Position numbers and translations under genes: made by a program. 64,000 bases of DNA from Trichomonas vaginalis G3 (Eukaryota; Parabasalia; Trichomonadida; Trichomonadidae). The stretch is taken from assembly GCF_026262505.1 (NCBI RefSeq), contig NC_067207.1, positions 19,808,082-19,872,081 on the forward strand. The letters run 5' to 3'. This document shows positions 25,084 through 35,947 of the stretch, piece by piece; position 1 is the stretch's first letter, and each line of letters begins with the position of its first letter. The notes beneath the pieces were generated by a model. That model had not been told where the DNA came from. It made no database searches and worked only from the letters and a program-made list of their open reading frames with translations.

Positions 25084-25503
25084 TTAGAACATTTCTGGGT
25101 CAATGTCAATGTTCTCTTCCTCTTTAGGAGCAAACACTGGCTTAGACTCTAAAATCTTTTTACCCAATCTACCCTGAACTTCAACTATCTTAGACTCATA
25201 ATATTCATAGTCGTCTGCTTTCTTTGGTTCATAAGGTATAACAAGTTTGTATGCTTTGCCTTCTTCGAGTTTTGAGAACTTTCTGTCAAAATTTTCTTTG
25301 ACTGCTAACAAACCTTCTATGTCTAAGTCTTCAAATTTCGCACCATTTTTAGTCACAATAGCAAACTTAACGGGTTCGATGTTCCAAACTTTGTCATATG
25401 TAGACTTTTCAAAATGGTAGAAGTAAACATTCAAATAAGCGAATGGGTCTAGTTCTTCTTTAAGTCCTGACATGTACTTGTTGACTGAGATGAATTTCAT
25501 CAT
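25084..25503 (-). CDS. 139-aa conserved element protein, unknown
   Basis: Begins MMKFISVNKYMSGLKEELDP; beta-rich with a conserved AYKLVIPYEPKKADDYEYYE stretch and an acidic end. It is intact in both elements (57787-58206), which suggests constraint. By its position next to the helicase gene it could be a small replication protein such as an SSB-like factor; that is speculation. Confidence 0.65.
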   Translation of the reverse strand: MMKFISVNKYMSGLKEELDPFAYLNVYFYHFEKSTYDKVWNIEPVKFAIVTKNGAKFEDLDIEGLLAVKENFDRKFSKLEEGKAYKLVIPYEPKKADDYEYYESKIVEVQGRLGKKILESKPVFAPKEEENIDIDPEMF

Positions 25504-25539
25504 CTTTTCTATCGGATAAAAAAATATTTTTTTTAAAAT

Positions 25540-26789
25540 TTACTCATAAAAATTTTTCTTTGTATATACGCCGTTCTGTATGTCTAAAAGACTTTTGACA
25601 TTTGCCAAGAATGTACGTTTAGAAGCTGCCATATAACCATACTCTTGACAATATTGTTTATACGAATCGTACAATGACCTTTCATCTAAACACTCAAAGT
25701 CAGTTTCATCTATAAACAGTTCATATACACTCTTGTTTGCTTCTAACAATGTTTGTCTCTCTTCGGTATATGGAATTTGTCTTGGATTGAACTTAGAAAT
25801 ATCTAATGTCATGAAATATGAGAACAAGTGGTTGTAAAAGTTAGGTGTCAAAGTTTCTGCTAAGTCGTCAAAAATATTCTGTATCTTGCATATGAATGAT
25901 CTTCTCAGACGAACTTCATGAAACAACTAACATATTTTCTTTCAAACTTTCTAACTTCATCGGAACGGCGTTGTTTGAAACCATGATGAAATTTGCAACA
26001 TTTTCACAAACTCTTTGGTCTTTATATTTTCTTTCAACAACTCCAACTTTGTCTGTTATAAGACTCTTCAAAGCATCTGAGTTTTAAAACCTTTGTTGTA
26101 TCTATACTTTGAAGTTCGTTACATACTATAAGTTTCATATTCTCTATTGAAGAGTTAAATTTACCGCAGATGTTTTCTAAGTTTGTCATATTCGGATTCG
26201 AATAACCCTCTAACAGTTTGCATAAGATATCTGTAAAGAAAGTGTTCTTACCAGTTCCTTGTTTTCCAATTATAATGAGAGCAGTTTCATTTTTAGCACT
26301 TGGATGTTGTAAGATGTTTGCAAACCAACATAAGATATACTCATAGACTCTTTCGTTTCCATTGCATATAATTTCTTTGACATGGTCTAACCAAGCTTCT
26401 ATAACATTTTCTTTCCATTCTACTTGTTCGTATTTATATCCAGTGAAGATAGAATAGAAGTTTGGAGATGGTGTATAGAACTTTATACCACGAACTGAAA
26501 AATCTTCTAACTTTGACAATAAGATATCCCAAGCATCTAACATCTTCATACCAACTTGTACGACTTTTATTTTCTTAAGTTTCTGTCTACATTCTTGTTC
26601 TGAAACTATGGTTGCTCTTGGTTTGTTAAAGACAACATCCCATTCTTTCATGACATAACATTCTGGGGCAGAGTCGACATAAATGACTAAACGTTTCAAA
26701 TTCTCGACTGCTTTGTTATAGTCTCTAAATGGACACATATTTCTGAACGCTTGGAAGTCATAAAAATCTGAAACGTCTATTCTGTACAT
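25540..26789 (-). pseudogene. SF3-type helicase (D5-like), broken
   Basis: Walker A is ALIIIGKQGTGKNTFF, followed by an SF3-like segment MKLIVCNELQSID and, upstream, a primase-C-like region (YRIDVSDFYDFQAFRNMCPF). SF3 helicases unwind DNA at replication origins in small DNA viruses, virophages and giant viruses. The gene is broken here and in element 2 (56519-57748). Its presence without a visible polymerase B makes element 1 unusual among Mavericks. Confidence 0.75.
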
Positions 26790-26817
26790 TTTTATAAAAA
26801 TAAAAAAAATATTTTTT

Positions 26818-27615
26818 TTATTCTTGACTTTGTTTGTTGCATTTGTTGCATTTGTTGTTCTTGACTATTTGTTGTTGAAGTTGTTCTTGTAGTACAATAC
26901 TTTCACCAGTTGCATCTTCCAATTCGAAACTTTCTGCCGTCATTGACAAATACATAGGACATAAAAGTTTTACAGGAACAAAGTTTGCGTCAACTAAGGT
27001 TAAGTTTATGTTTGCTAAAGTGTTTGAGTTTACTAAAGCTGAAAACTCTGCATTCGAATGAACAATAGGCAAACCAGCAGAGAAAGTGTTGTTTATACGC
27101 ATGAGTATCTTTTGGTCATAGTAGTTTCTGTCGACATTCGAATAGCACTTTGAACCTAAGTTTGAAACAATATATAAAATAGGTGTACTTAAAGTCAATG
27201 GAACAGACAAACCTTGTATGACACCTTTTCCTGTTATAGGAAACTGTTGGTAGTAAAAACCAGATATAAGTTTTGTATTATAGCTCATATCGTTTATACT
27301 AAACTCAGTCGGACATCCAAACATAATGAAACCTGCTCTAGTTGCAGCACATGTTACATCCGTCCTTAAAGTATTAAATAAGTCAACAAAACCTGTTGGT
27401 GGTATATCTGAGTAAGTATCTTCAAAGAAGTATTTTTTACCATTCACAACAACAAAGTCTTCTGGTGTCAAAAGAGCAAAACAGGCTTTAGTCGTCATCG
27501 TGTTTAAGGTCAGTTTACAATATCGTCCTTGAGGACTTTGTAAGTTTGTTGTTATAGAATTATATGACTCAGGGTTTTTAGTCGTAATAGTATAAACCAC
27601 TATGTCTTCTGCCAT
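26818..27615 (-). CDS. 265-aa candidate penton / minor capsid protein
   Basis: A beta-rich protein starting MAEDIVVYTITTKNPESYNS, with alternating hydrophobic strands throughout (ISGFYYQQFPITG, TLSTPILYIVSNLG) and a Gln-rich end. Its length and position next to the capsid genes fit the single-jelly-roll penton protein of Polintons. I see no sequence signature that proves it. The frame is intact here. The element 2 copy (55674-56490) is broken. Confidence 0.5.
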   Translation of the reverse strand: MAEDIVVYTITTKNPESYNSITTNLQSPQGRYCKLTLNTMTTKACFALLTPEDFVVVNGKKYFFEDTYSDIPPTGFVDLFNTLRTDVTCAATRAGFIMFGCPTEFSINDMSYNTKLISGFYYQQFPITGKGVIQGLSVPLTLSTPILYIVSNLGSKCYSNVDRNYYDQKILMRINNTFSAGLPIVHSNAEFSALVNSNTLANINLTLVDANFVPVKLLCPMYLSMTAESFELEDATGESIVLQEQLQQQIVKNNKCNKCNKQSQE

Positions 27616-27619
27616 TTAC

Positions 27620-28200
27620 TTAGCAAGTAAATTTTAATGAAATGTTGTGGTCGTCAAATATTTTTATGACGTCTGGGAAACTATATTTTAAGTTCAACGT
27701 TTCACCTCCTTTCATAACGTATATCTTGTCAATGACATTGTATGAAACACCACAGCAAGCAATGTCGGGTTCTATTTCTTTGATGTTTATATCGTCTGCC
27801 TCTGTCAAAAGTTTCAATAGTTCTTTCAAAACTTCATGAGGTGCAATGACATATGAGTTCACTTTTACAGGGTTGTGTTCGACCAAGTTTAACATTATAC
27901 CCAAAGCTTGACAAATCTTCTCCTGAGTTTTAAGTTTGTCTTTAAGTTGTTGGTAGTCGTTTCGAATATCTGCAACAGAACTTAAGTCTCTGCTAACTTC
28001 AGGATATGTTGGTTGTTCTTTTACAGGAACAATTGTTATACCATCTTCGTCTTCGTATGGTTTCCCCACTTCAACATCTCTTCTTTGACATTGACAACAA
28101 CACTTTGACTGTTTGTTTGAGTTGGTGAATTTAACTTCACATCTGCCACCGCCATTAAACCTTTTGAAACACTTACGCTTCTATTTTTCGGAAATGACAT
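27620..28200 (-). pseudogene. Unknown element gene, broken
   Basis: Begins MSFPKNRSVSVSKGLMAVAD just across an 18-bp spacer from the divergent gene at 28219. The later part has a helical segment (DIRNDYQQLKDKLKTQEKIC) and a conserved end (GETLNLKYSFPDVIKIFDDH). It is broken here and in element 2 (55092-55668). The function is unknown. Confidence 0.6.
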
Positions 28201-28218
28201 TTTACTTAGAATAAAAAG
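28201..28218. promoter_or_regulatory. 18-bp divergent promoter
   Basis: TTTACTTAGAATAAAAAG separates two divergent start codons, in the same style as 14047-14064 and 16563-16578. Confidence 0.5.
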
Positions 28219-28637
28219 ATGGACGTATTCGGATATCTCTTCGAATTGAAGCAGAACAAAGTTTACACACACAAACAATACAAATACATTGACAGAATAG
28301 TTCTTTACAAAACAATGGAAAATGTTATAGAATAGCAGTCTTTGCTGAACCAAAATATTTTCATAAAGCAAAGAAAGTTGGTATAACCGAGATGGTGAAA
28401 GTTCTTGAAGCAGACAAAAATATAACAACAAAACTGACCGATATTTCTAAAGGTAAGTTTATCTTACAATATTATGTCAAAACTGGCGTACTGTCAATAT
28501 TTGACGGAGAGAAGTCAGTTCAAGAACAACTTACTGACCTGCTGCCAAAATCTGCTCGATGGAAGCTGTCGTTATGCCAATCTGAGGAGCCCCAGCAGGT
28601 TTCATCGAACGAATCTTCAAAAGAGCATCTTCCGTGA
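28219..28637 (+). pseudogene. Copy of the 139-aa gene at 54654, broken
   Basis: Begins MDVFGYLFELKQNKVYTHKQ. It is homologous to the intact gene at 54654-55073 in element 2. Its 3' end overlaps the 3' end of the capsid gene on the opposite strand by more than 100 bases. The function is unknown. Confidence 0.65.
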
Positions 28638-30139
28638 AAAGTGCTATTGGTTTTGTAAACTTCTTTTGCTTTCAATTCATCTGGACCGTCTCTGTCACCA
28701 GTATATTGTATTTGAACTGTACCAACAGTTGAAATACCACCCATAAAGTCTTCTGAGTCAGCAAATGGAATGCCAAGCCAAAAGTTTGAACGGTCTCCAT
28801 TTGTATATTGAGTTTTTTGACTCCTGTATGAGTCCATACTTTCACATATGGCATAATAGAACTTTGCATTTCAGGGTTAATGGTTGTTGTGAAGTTGTTG
28901 TTAAAGTTCATAGCATCTAATGTCAAGTTGTATGACCTCATATCCTCAACTGTAGAATATTCTTCTCTTGGATAATATTTGCCATCTATGTTTATATGAT
29001 ATTTAATACCGGGGTTGTAGAAACAAGAATAGTCATTTATAGTTCGTCTGAACAGTACAAACATAGTATCTGCATGTTTCATTGCAGTTGTTAAAGCAAT
29101 ATCTGTTCTTGCACCTGGGTCAGCACTTTGGTTTCCAACTTCACCTGCAAAGTCTTTGACAGATATTTGGTGTATAGGGAACATAAGTGGAACTGCAATA
29201 TATTTGGCAGCTAAAGCATTTGAAATATCTGGGTCCAACATATAGACTGCAAGTCTGCTTTCTATTCTCTTGCATTCAAACTTTTCGCATGTGAACTTAA
29301 CTGGGTCCCAAGCATCTCCAGCAGCATTGAAATAATAGTTTACTTCAGTGTTGAGGTTTGAGAAACCAAAGTCTAAGTCAACTTTGTTTTTGCAAAAGTC
29401 GGCGAATGACATTTTATTTGTTCCCACTACTTCTGTAAGAGTGAATGGGTCTTGTGTTGGTGCAATGACTAAGTTATTTTTGCTTGGAGTAAGTTCGATA
29501 GAAATTTTTCCTGCCCAGTTTTGGCAAGTATCTTAAAAACCTGAAGATGAGGAAAGATGACAAAGGAACTCTAAGTTTCAGTTTTACTTTGGTTACTGCT
29601 GCTGCAGTTTGTCCAGAAAGGTCAACATAAACTCCTGGAACGTTAGGGTCAAGTTTTCTTATTTCTCAATAGTTGCATACTGGTCTGTTTGTTCTCTAGC
29701 TTGTGGTTGTACTGAGTTTCTCAAAGCGAACCATTCATAGTTTGCCCATGTTACTGTTTGAACTAAGTCAGAGTTAGAATATATCTTATATCCCATGAAA
29801 ACTTCTGGAGCATATTGGTATCCGACATAGAAAATTCCATTGCAACCTTTCTTGTCAGACAACTTGGCAGAAGGTTTTATTTCAATGTCTTGTTCCACGT
29901 ATAAGAATGAGTTGTCAATAGAAATTATATGAAACCTGTCGCAAGCAATATCTACTGTTGTTGAAGAACCTTCTCCAAACTCACCTACATTTCCATAAGA
30001 AACAGCAGTTGTATATTCGTAAGTTCCAGGAACTATTTCTGACCTTCTAATGGCATTGTCGCATTCGTTTATACCATTCGGAAACATTTCCATTCATAGC
30101 ATCCAAAACTGTTGGCGTTATATTCTGAGCGGCGTACAT
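28520..30139 (-). pseudogene. Candidate double-jelly-roll major capsid protein, broken
   Basis: Begins MYAAQNITPTVLDAMNG. It is of capsid size (about 540 codons), beta-rich, and carries a segment SFLIFRFLRYLPNWAGKISI followed by a polar loop, reminiscent of the conserved strand region in Polinton capsid proteins. Its place among penton, ATPase and scaffold-like genes supports the call. It is broken here and in element 2 (53145-54760). I could not confirm the fold from sequence alone. Confidence 0.55.
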
Positions 30140-30171
30140 TTCATATGAGTAAAAATATAGAATAGTTGGAT

Positions 30172-33100
30172 TTATATGTCATAATAGAACCCACGTGGAC
30201 CAAGCTTTACTTTCTTCCTGACTGAGTTTTTAACTCTTCTTTTTCCTTCATTGCCCTCTGCTTGAAGTTGTTGCATCTTTGCATTATGTTCATCTAGTAT
30301 GTTGCAAATTTCCCATGTCCTTTTTGCCTTTTGGCTCTGGTCGCCCATCTCAGGTAACCTATATCCTAGAAAGAGTTTGTCATAGTCTGTATTTGAGTCT
30401 TCGCGTATTGTTTGCATGACTCTTTCCTGAGTTTCCGGTTCAAGCTCTTCAAACAGTGCCTGTCCATATGGAATATGCTCGTTTCCAAATATATGTTTTT
30501 GTAGCCATTCTGGTTTTCTTTCCATGTTACCAATTATATCTTTTGTGAATGGGAAAGCTTTTACCCAATCTTTCAGTCTTGCGTCGTTTATTTCTGTAGT
30601 TGGTTTTATTTTGTCAAGGAACATGTTTTTCAATACTAACATTTCATTTGGTACTGTCCATTTGAGTTTTCTTAAATATTCATCCCTTCTCGGTTCATTG
30701 TCTGCAAAGTAAGTTTTTATGACATTTTGTAAACTTCGTTTGCAAGGTCATGTACAATAGGTTCTCTTCCTTCTCCCTCCCTAACTTTCTTTCTAAACTC
30801 TTCACCAAATATACCATCTCTATGGTTCTGTGTAGTTCTTTGAGATAAATGTTCTAGAACGTCAGGTGTTATATTTCCATCAGCCATGTTCATTTCATAC
30901 TGGTCCAAAATATCTGCATGTTTCATATCTTTCAATGGCATTAAAGCCGCGCTTAAAATACCAGCTATATCTCGTTCACCATTGACTTCCATTGCGTCTA
31001 CAACTTCTTGGAATTGTGGTTGTAAGTTTATGAACCACCTATCTGGATTAGCTTTATGACCCCATCTCATTGTAGTTCCATCGTCTGCAGAAACAAAAGT
31101 AGGTTTGTTTCCATCTTGGTTAGGTTCTGAATGAACTTTAAACAATGTTTCATTTCTATATGTTTTCTTGAAATTTAACCTTTTATTTTCACCGAGTTCA
31201 TCCGAAGATTGAACGTTAAATGCTCGTAAGTAAAAAGGGTTGTTGTATTTGTGTACATTTTCTTTCAGTACTTCATTCTATGCTGAATATTTTCATCTGG
31301 TGTTGGAGTCTTTTGTATGTCGGCAAACATTTTTCGATATTCTTCTACTATGTCAGCCGAATTTTTTTTAGACTCTTGGAAATATTCCATATTCTCCGCA
31401 TACTCTTGTTGAGGGTCAAGATTTTTCGGCTGTTCCAAATCTTCATCTAGTTCTGTGAAGTTAGTTTCCAAAGGAAGGACTTGTTCGTTTCCTTCAGGCT
31501 CTTCTAGCTGTTGTTGCTGAACTATTTCTTCCATGTCTGGTTGTATCTGAACTTCTTCCTGTGGAGTTTCTTGTACCTCATCTGCTGGCATTTCATATAT
31601 TCCGAGACCGTTTTCAACAATTTCCCTATCTACGTCATCCGCATTCATAAGCTTTTGTTCTTTCGTTCCGTCTCTATTTTTTACGCGTTTCATGACGAAA
31701 GTTGAATTGTCATTTAGCTCTGACATCAAATATCTCGGAGTAAATTCATCCATGTCATTTGGATGATATGCTATTAAATCATATCCCTTAGCGAGCTTGT
31801 ATTTTCCAGGTTTGAGATTATATCCGTTTTGGTGCTGAGCCATAAAGCTAAATAGGTTCGGGTCAGTATTTCCTTCCTTGAACTTTCCAATAGCTTCTTT
31901 ATATCTGTCACTAAAGTCAACAGTATCTGGGAAACCACACTCTTCTTTAAGCATTTTTAAGAATTCTTGGTTTCCTTGTTCTCTACTTCTTTTATGTCCT
32001 TGCTCTGTTTGTGGTTGCTGTGCTGGTTGTGGAGGTGGTTGTGCTGGATTTTGAACTGTTGGTTGTTGTGTTGGTTGTTGTTGTTGTTGTTGTGCAGGGT
32101 TTTGAACTGTTGGTTGTTGTGTTGGTTTTGGTGCATGCCTGTGTCTATGTCCATGTGACGATGTAAATGTTCTAGGTAGTCCTGGTGCAGGTGCTTCTCT
32201 TGGAGGGTTTGGTGGTATATAAATTCCACCAGCTGGCACATATGTTCCATCTGCAGCGTAATGTCCTACCTGACTTTTCGTTTTTAAGAAAGCATTTACT
32301 AGGTCTGTTTTGGTCTGTTGTAACTCTTTTTCTTGACTTTTCACAACAGTTGCTCTAACGGCGTCATAGGCACTTTGAACTGCCTGTCTCGTTGCTGCAT
32401 CTGTTATTTTCGTCATATTTTGTGCTACTTCTCTTAACTCTTTGTCGAAACCTTCAGACTTCAGTTTCTTTCCAGATGAGAAGTCGTTCACTTGTTTCAC
32501 CTTACTATGAAGAGCTTCGAAAGCGTTCTTAAAGTCAGCATTCGTTAAAGCTTCATTTGAACTGTCTTCATCCGCTTGTATTTTTGTCCTTATTGACCCT
32601 ATGAGTTGGGCTGCTTTAGCGTTGGCTTGGGCATCTAACCAGTCATTGTTAGCTTTTATATATTCTGCGCTTTTCATTGCCTTTTGCATGGCTGCGTCGT
32701 TATTTTTACTTTCTTGTGCTAAGTTTTCATACTGTACGGTTTGGTTTTGCAACTGTAAAAGTTTTTCTGCCTTTACATTTGCTTCAACTTCTTTTTTATA
32801 CTCATCGCTATCCATATATGTCTTCAGGGCTTTTTGTTTTATTTCTTCATCTTTCAGTACTTTATATCGTGAGTAGTATGGTTTTTCAAATTTATGACAT
32901 CTTGTTCCATTTTTGCTACTTCTGCTGCTTTTTCTGACACTTTTTTCGCATATTCCTCTGTACTTAGTTCTTTCAGTTGTTCTTCTTTCTTCTTTTTCTC
33001 TACGTTTAACTCATTGAGTTTCTTTGTGTGTCTGTCATATTCTAGTTTCTTTTCGTTTTCACCTATTTGCTTCTGTATGTCTATGTTTGACTTTTTGACA

Positions 33101-33393
33101 TCTGCTATTTGATTTTTGAGTGAACTCAAATTCATTTGACTTTGAGGGTTATAGGCTGTTCCGTCTGCAGCTCCACCATAGCCTGCCATTTTCGCTAAAA
33201 GTGCCGCTCTTAAACCTCCACTCTGTGCACCAACAACTCGGTTTAAAAGCATAGGATTGCTTGACATTTGTTGCAACATAGTGGGGTCATTCAGCATTTG
33301 TTGTTGCAACTGTTGTTGTGGTGTTAGTCTTACTATTGGATGTTTCAATGCTCCCTTCCTCTTACGTATATTCTTACGTAGCTTACGTGGCAT
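30172..33393 (-). pseudogene. Large structural/scaffold-like protein gene, broken
   Basis: About 3.2 kb. Begins MPRKLRKNIRKRKGALKHPI, a basic and possibly nuclear-targeting end. Next comes a long Lys/Glu/Gln coiled coil with Ala, then a Pro/Gln-rich linker (TQQPTVQNPAQ repeats near 32.03-32.13 kb), an acidic region, and a C-terminal part ending KVKLGPRGFYYD. No enzyme motif is seen. Its size, coiled coil and place next to the capsid gene suggest an internal virion or scaffold protein. It is broken here and in element 2. Confidence 0.55.
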
Positions 33394-33439
33394 TTTAAGT
33401 GAAGTTAAAAAGCGGTTTTTGACAGATGTTTATATGACA

Positions 33440-34590
33440 CTTTCTACCCTCTTGAATTTTCATGAACTTTCTTGTCTATGTTTTGTAAAGTTCTTCATCG
33501 TAAAGACTTTCTCATGAACTTTCTTGTCAATGTTTTGTAAAGTTCTTCATCGTAAAGACTTTCTCATGAACTTTCTTGTCTATGTTTTGTAAATGACCCA
33601 AAAATATATTTTAGGGTAGATGGTTAGATCTAACCTGTTTTCTAACCTCTTTTCTACCCTCGTGAATTTTCATGAACTTTCTTGTCTATGTTTTGTAAAG
33701 TTCTTCATCGTAAAGACTTTCTCATGAACTTTCTTGTCTATGTTTTGTCAAGTTCTTCATCGTAAAGACTTTGTAAAGACTTCTTCGTCTAATTTCTCAT
33801 GAACTTTCTTGTCAATGTTTTGTAAAGTTCTTCATCGTAAAGACTTTCTCATGAACTTTCTTGTCTATGTTTTGTAAAGTTCTTCATCGTAAAGACTTTG
33901 TAAAGACTTTCTCATGAACTTTCTTGTCTATGTTTTGTAAAGTTCTTCATCGTAAAGACTTTGTTGAGAAAGTTCATGAAAATTCAAGAGGGTAGAAATG
34001 AGGTTAGAAAACAGGTTAGATCTAACCATCTACCCTAAAATAATTTTTGCCTGATTTACACTCATTGACGATGAAGTTTTGTAATGTTCTTCATCGTAAA
34101 GACTTTGTTGAGACTTCCTCATGAACTTTCTTGTCTATGTTTTGTAAAGTTCTTCATCGTAAAGACTTTGTTGAGACTTCCTCATGAACTTTCTTGTCTA
34201 TGTTTTGTAAAGTTCTTCATCGTAAAGACTTTGTCAAGAACTTTCTTGTCTATGTTTTGTAAAGACTTCTTCATCGTAAAGACTTTGTCAAGAACTTTCT
34301 TGTCTATGTTTTGTAAAGACTTCTTCGTAAAGACTTTGTAAAGACTTTCTCATGAACTTTCTTGTCTATGTTTTGTAAAGACTTTGTAAAGACTTTGTTG
34401 AGAGTTCATCGTAAAGACTTTGTAAAGACTTCTTCGTAAAGACTTTGTAAAGACTTCTTCGTAAAGACTTTGTAAAGACTTTCTCATGAACTTTCTTGTC
34501 TATGTTTTGTAAAGTTCTTCTTCGTAAAGACTTTGTTGAGAGTTCCTCATGAACTTTCTTGTCTATGTTTTGTAAAGTTCTTCTTCGTAA
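33440..34590. repeat. 1.1-kb tandem array at the right end of element 1
   Basis: More than fifteen variable units built from CATGAACTTTCTTGTCTATG, TTTTGTAAAGTTCTTCATCG and TAAAGACTT, each unit about 50-60 bases, interrupted by two GGTTAGATCTAACC repeats (33613-33660 forward, 33989-34036 reverse). It resembles the shorter CATCGTATATGTTTTGT units near 19.15 and 20.1 kb. There is no gene; the longest open frame is repeat-encoded. Confidence 0.85.
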
Positions 34591-34679
34591 AGACTTTCAT
34601 TTTATACTAAACATCAACGGGGCTAGAAGGCACGAAGTGCCTGGAAGCCCCACTACCTTTTTTTTTTTTTTTTTTTTTT
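34590..34679 (-). repeat. Right terminal inverted repeat of element 1
   Basis: Reversed, it reads poly-A, GGTAGTGGGGCTTCCA, a hairpin (34619-34651), GATGTTTAGTATAAAATGAA. It matches the left TIR except in the inner hairpin stem, where paired bases have changed together. Confidence 0.85.
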
Positions 34680-34685
34680 CCATCA
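34680..34685. repeat. Right target-site duplication of element 1 (CCATCA)
   Basis: Identical to 11229-11234. Confidence 0.85.
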
Positions 34686-34686
34686 T

Positions 34687-35883
34687 GTTGTAAACAGAAA
34701 TTCATCAAAAGTGACACCTCAGAAAAGCTAAAATATTGAATTTTTGGAACTTTTGATAGAGCACGTTTTTAAATATTAATTAAAGTAATGTATATTTTGT
34801 AAAGATTCTTTTTAATAAAAAAATAAAATTTTGAAGAAGAACACAAAATCTTCTGAAAAATAATATCACATAAACTCATATTATTTTCTAATATATAACT
34901 ATTTTATATAAAAATCAAATTCAATGATCTTAAAAGCGAAGGATAAACCTCAAAATTTACGAATATAATGAGTGGGAATATAATGCTTATCTATCATAAA
35001 ACCATATGAAATATCAATTTTTGCTTTACGCCTAATTTTTGACGACAATTAGCAAAAAATGTTAAACGTTAACACTCAGTCCATTTGAATATGAAAAATA
35101 AAATTGACTTTGATTAAATGTTTTTATTTATCATGCAATTCTTCTTGCGACCAAAGATTTGAATAAAATTTCAAAAAATAAGATAGCTTAAAAAATAATA
35201 TACGGTAGTGTTTACTAATAGATGAATAGTATATAAATTCTATTAAAATGGATTTGATCCAAAAAAATATAAAACCAAAAATAATTGTTATAATTTAAAT
35301 GAAGAAGTAATTTAAAACGATTTTATTTATGATCAAATTTTATATATTTTTTTGGATCAAATCCATTTTAATAGAATTTATATACTATTCATCTATTAGT
35401 AAACACTACCGTATATTATTTTTTAAGCTATCTTATTTTTTGAACTTTTATTCAAATCTTTGGTCGCAAGAAGAATTGCATGATAAATAAAAACATTTAA
35501 TCAAAGTCAATTTTATTTTTCATATTCAAATGGACTGAGTGTTAACATTTAACATTTTTTGCTAATTGTCGTCAAAAATTAGGCGTAAAGCAAAAATTGA
35601 TATTTCATATGGTTTTATGATAGATAAGCATTATATTCCCACTCATTATATTCGTAAATTTTGAGGTTTATCCTTCGCTTTTAAGATCATTGAATTTGAT
35701 TTTTCAGAAGATTTCATTCTATATGCCTATGAAAAGTACTCTCAAAACTAACTTTTTCCTAATTATAATTAAATCTAGAATATTGTATTATGCTTAGTAT
35801 TATTTCATTTTTCTCATTCAATTTAGAATTTACAAATGTCAAAAAATTGAGAGCTGTCACTTTTGATGAATTTCTGTTTATTA
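34687..35883. mobile_element. Palindromic MITE (Mutator-like target duplication)
   Basis: A 1.2-kb non-coding element. Its terminal 26 bases (34691-34716 and 35855-35880, AAACAGAAATTCATCAAAAG core) are perfect inverted repeats. The inner arms 34911-35274 and 35336-35704 form a nearly perfect inverted repeat of about 365 bp. The 10-base CACCCATCAT at its right (35884-35893) matches the sequence at its left, which is now split by element 1 (CACCCATCA at 11226-11234, then CCATCAT at 34680-34686). A 9-11-bp duplication points to a Mutator-like transposase. It is older than the Maverick insertion. Confidence 0.7.
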
Positions 35884-35926
35884 CACCCATCATATTCTAA
35901 AAGAAAGGGCAATGTACTTTTTACGA

Positions 35927-35939
35927 ACTTTCTTCATTA
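35927..35939 (+). promoter_or_regulatory. Inr element before the ankyrin gene
   Basis: ACTTTCTTCATTA (ending at 35939) matches the T. vaginalis initiator core YTCATTA and lies 8 bases before the ATG at 35948, which decides that start over an earlier in-frame ATG. Confidence 0.65.
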
Positions 35940-35947
35940 ATTTTTAT

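Larger units (their letters stand above)
11235..34679. mobile_element. Maverick/Polinton element 1, full length between TIRs, broken fossil
   Basis: About 23.4 kb bounded by inverted repeats (poly-A/poly-T plus about 65 bp of unique TIR) and a 6-bp target duplication. Parts are an adenine methylase, small virion-like proteins, a tail-fibre-like gene, integrase, HNH and KilA-N genes, packaging ATPase, SF3-type helicase, candidate penton and major capsid proteins, a large structural protein and a terminal tandem array. The family is Maverick/Polinton by integrase, ATPase, capsid set and TIRs; no polymerase B gene is visible. It is broken, with roughly ten to a dozen breaks concentrated in the minus-strand structural block and one KilA-N gene. 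The intact target duplication and clean ends suggest a moderate age, not an ancient insertion. Confidence 0.9.

Noticed and set aside
34084-34341. 85-codon frame with repeated MFFIVKTLLRLPHELSCL-like units
   Set aside because: Purely a translation of the tandem array; no leader and no homologue.
33440-34590. CRISPR array
   Set aside because: The direct repeats vary in length and sequence, have no unique spacers of constant size and no cas genes; the setting is eukaryotic.
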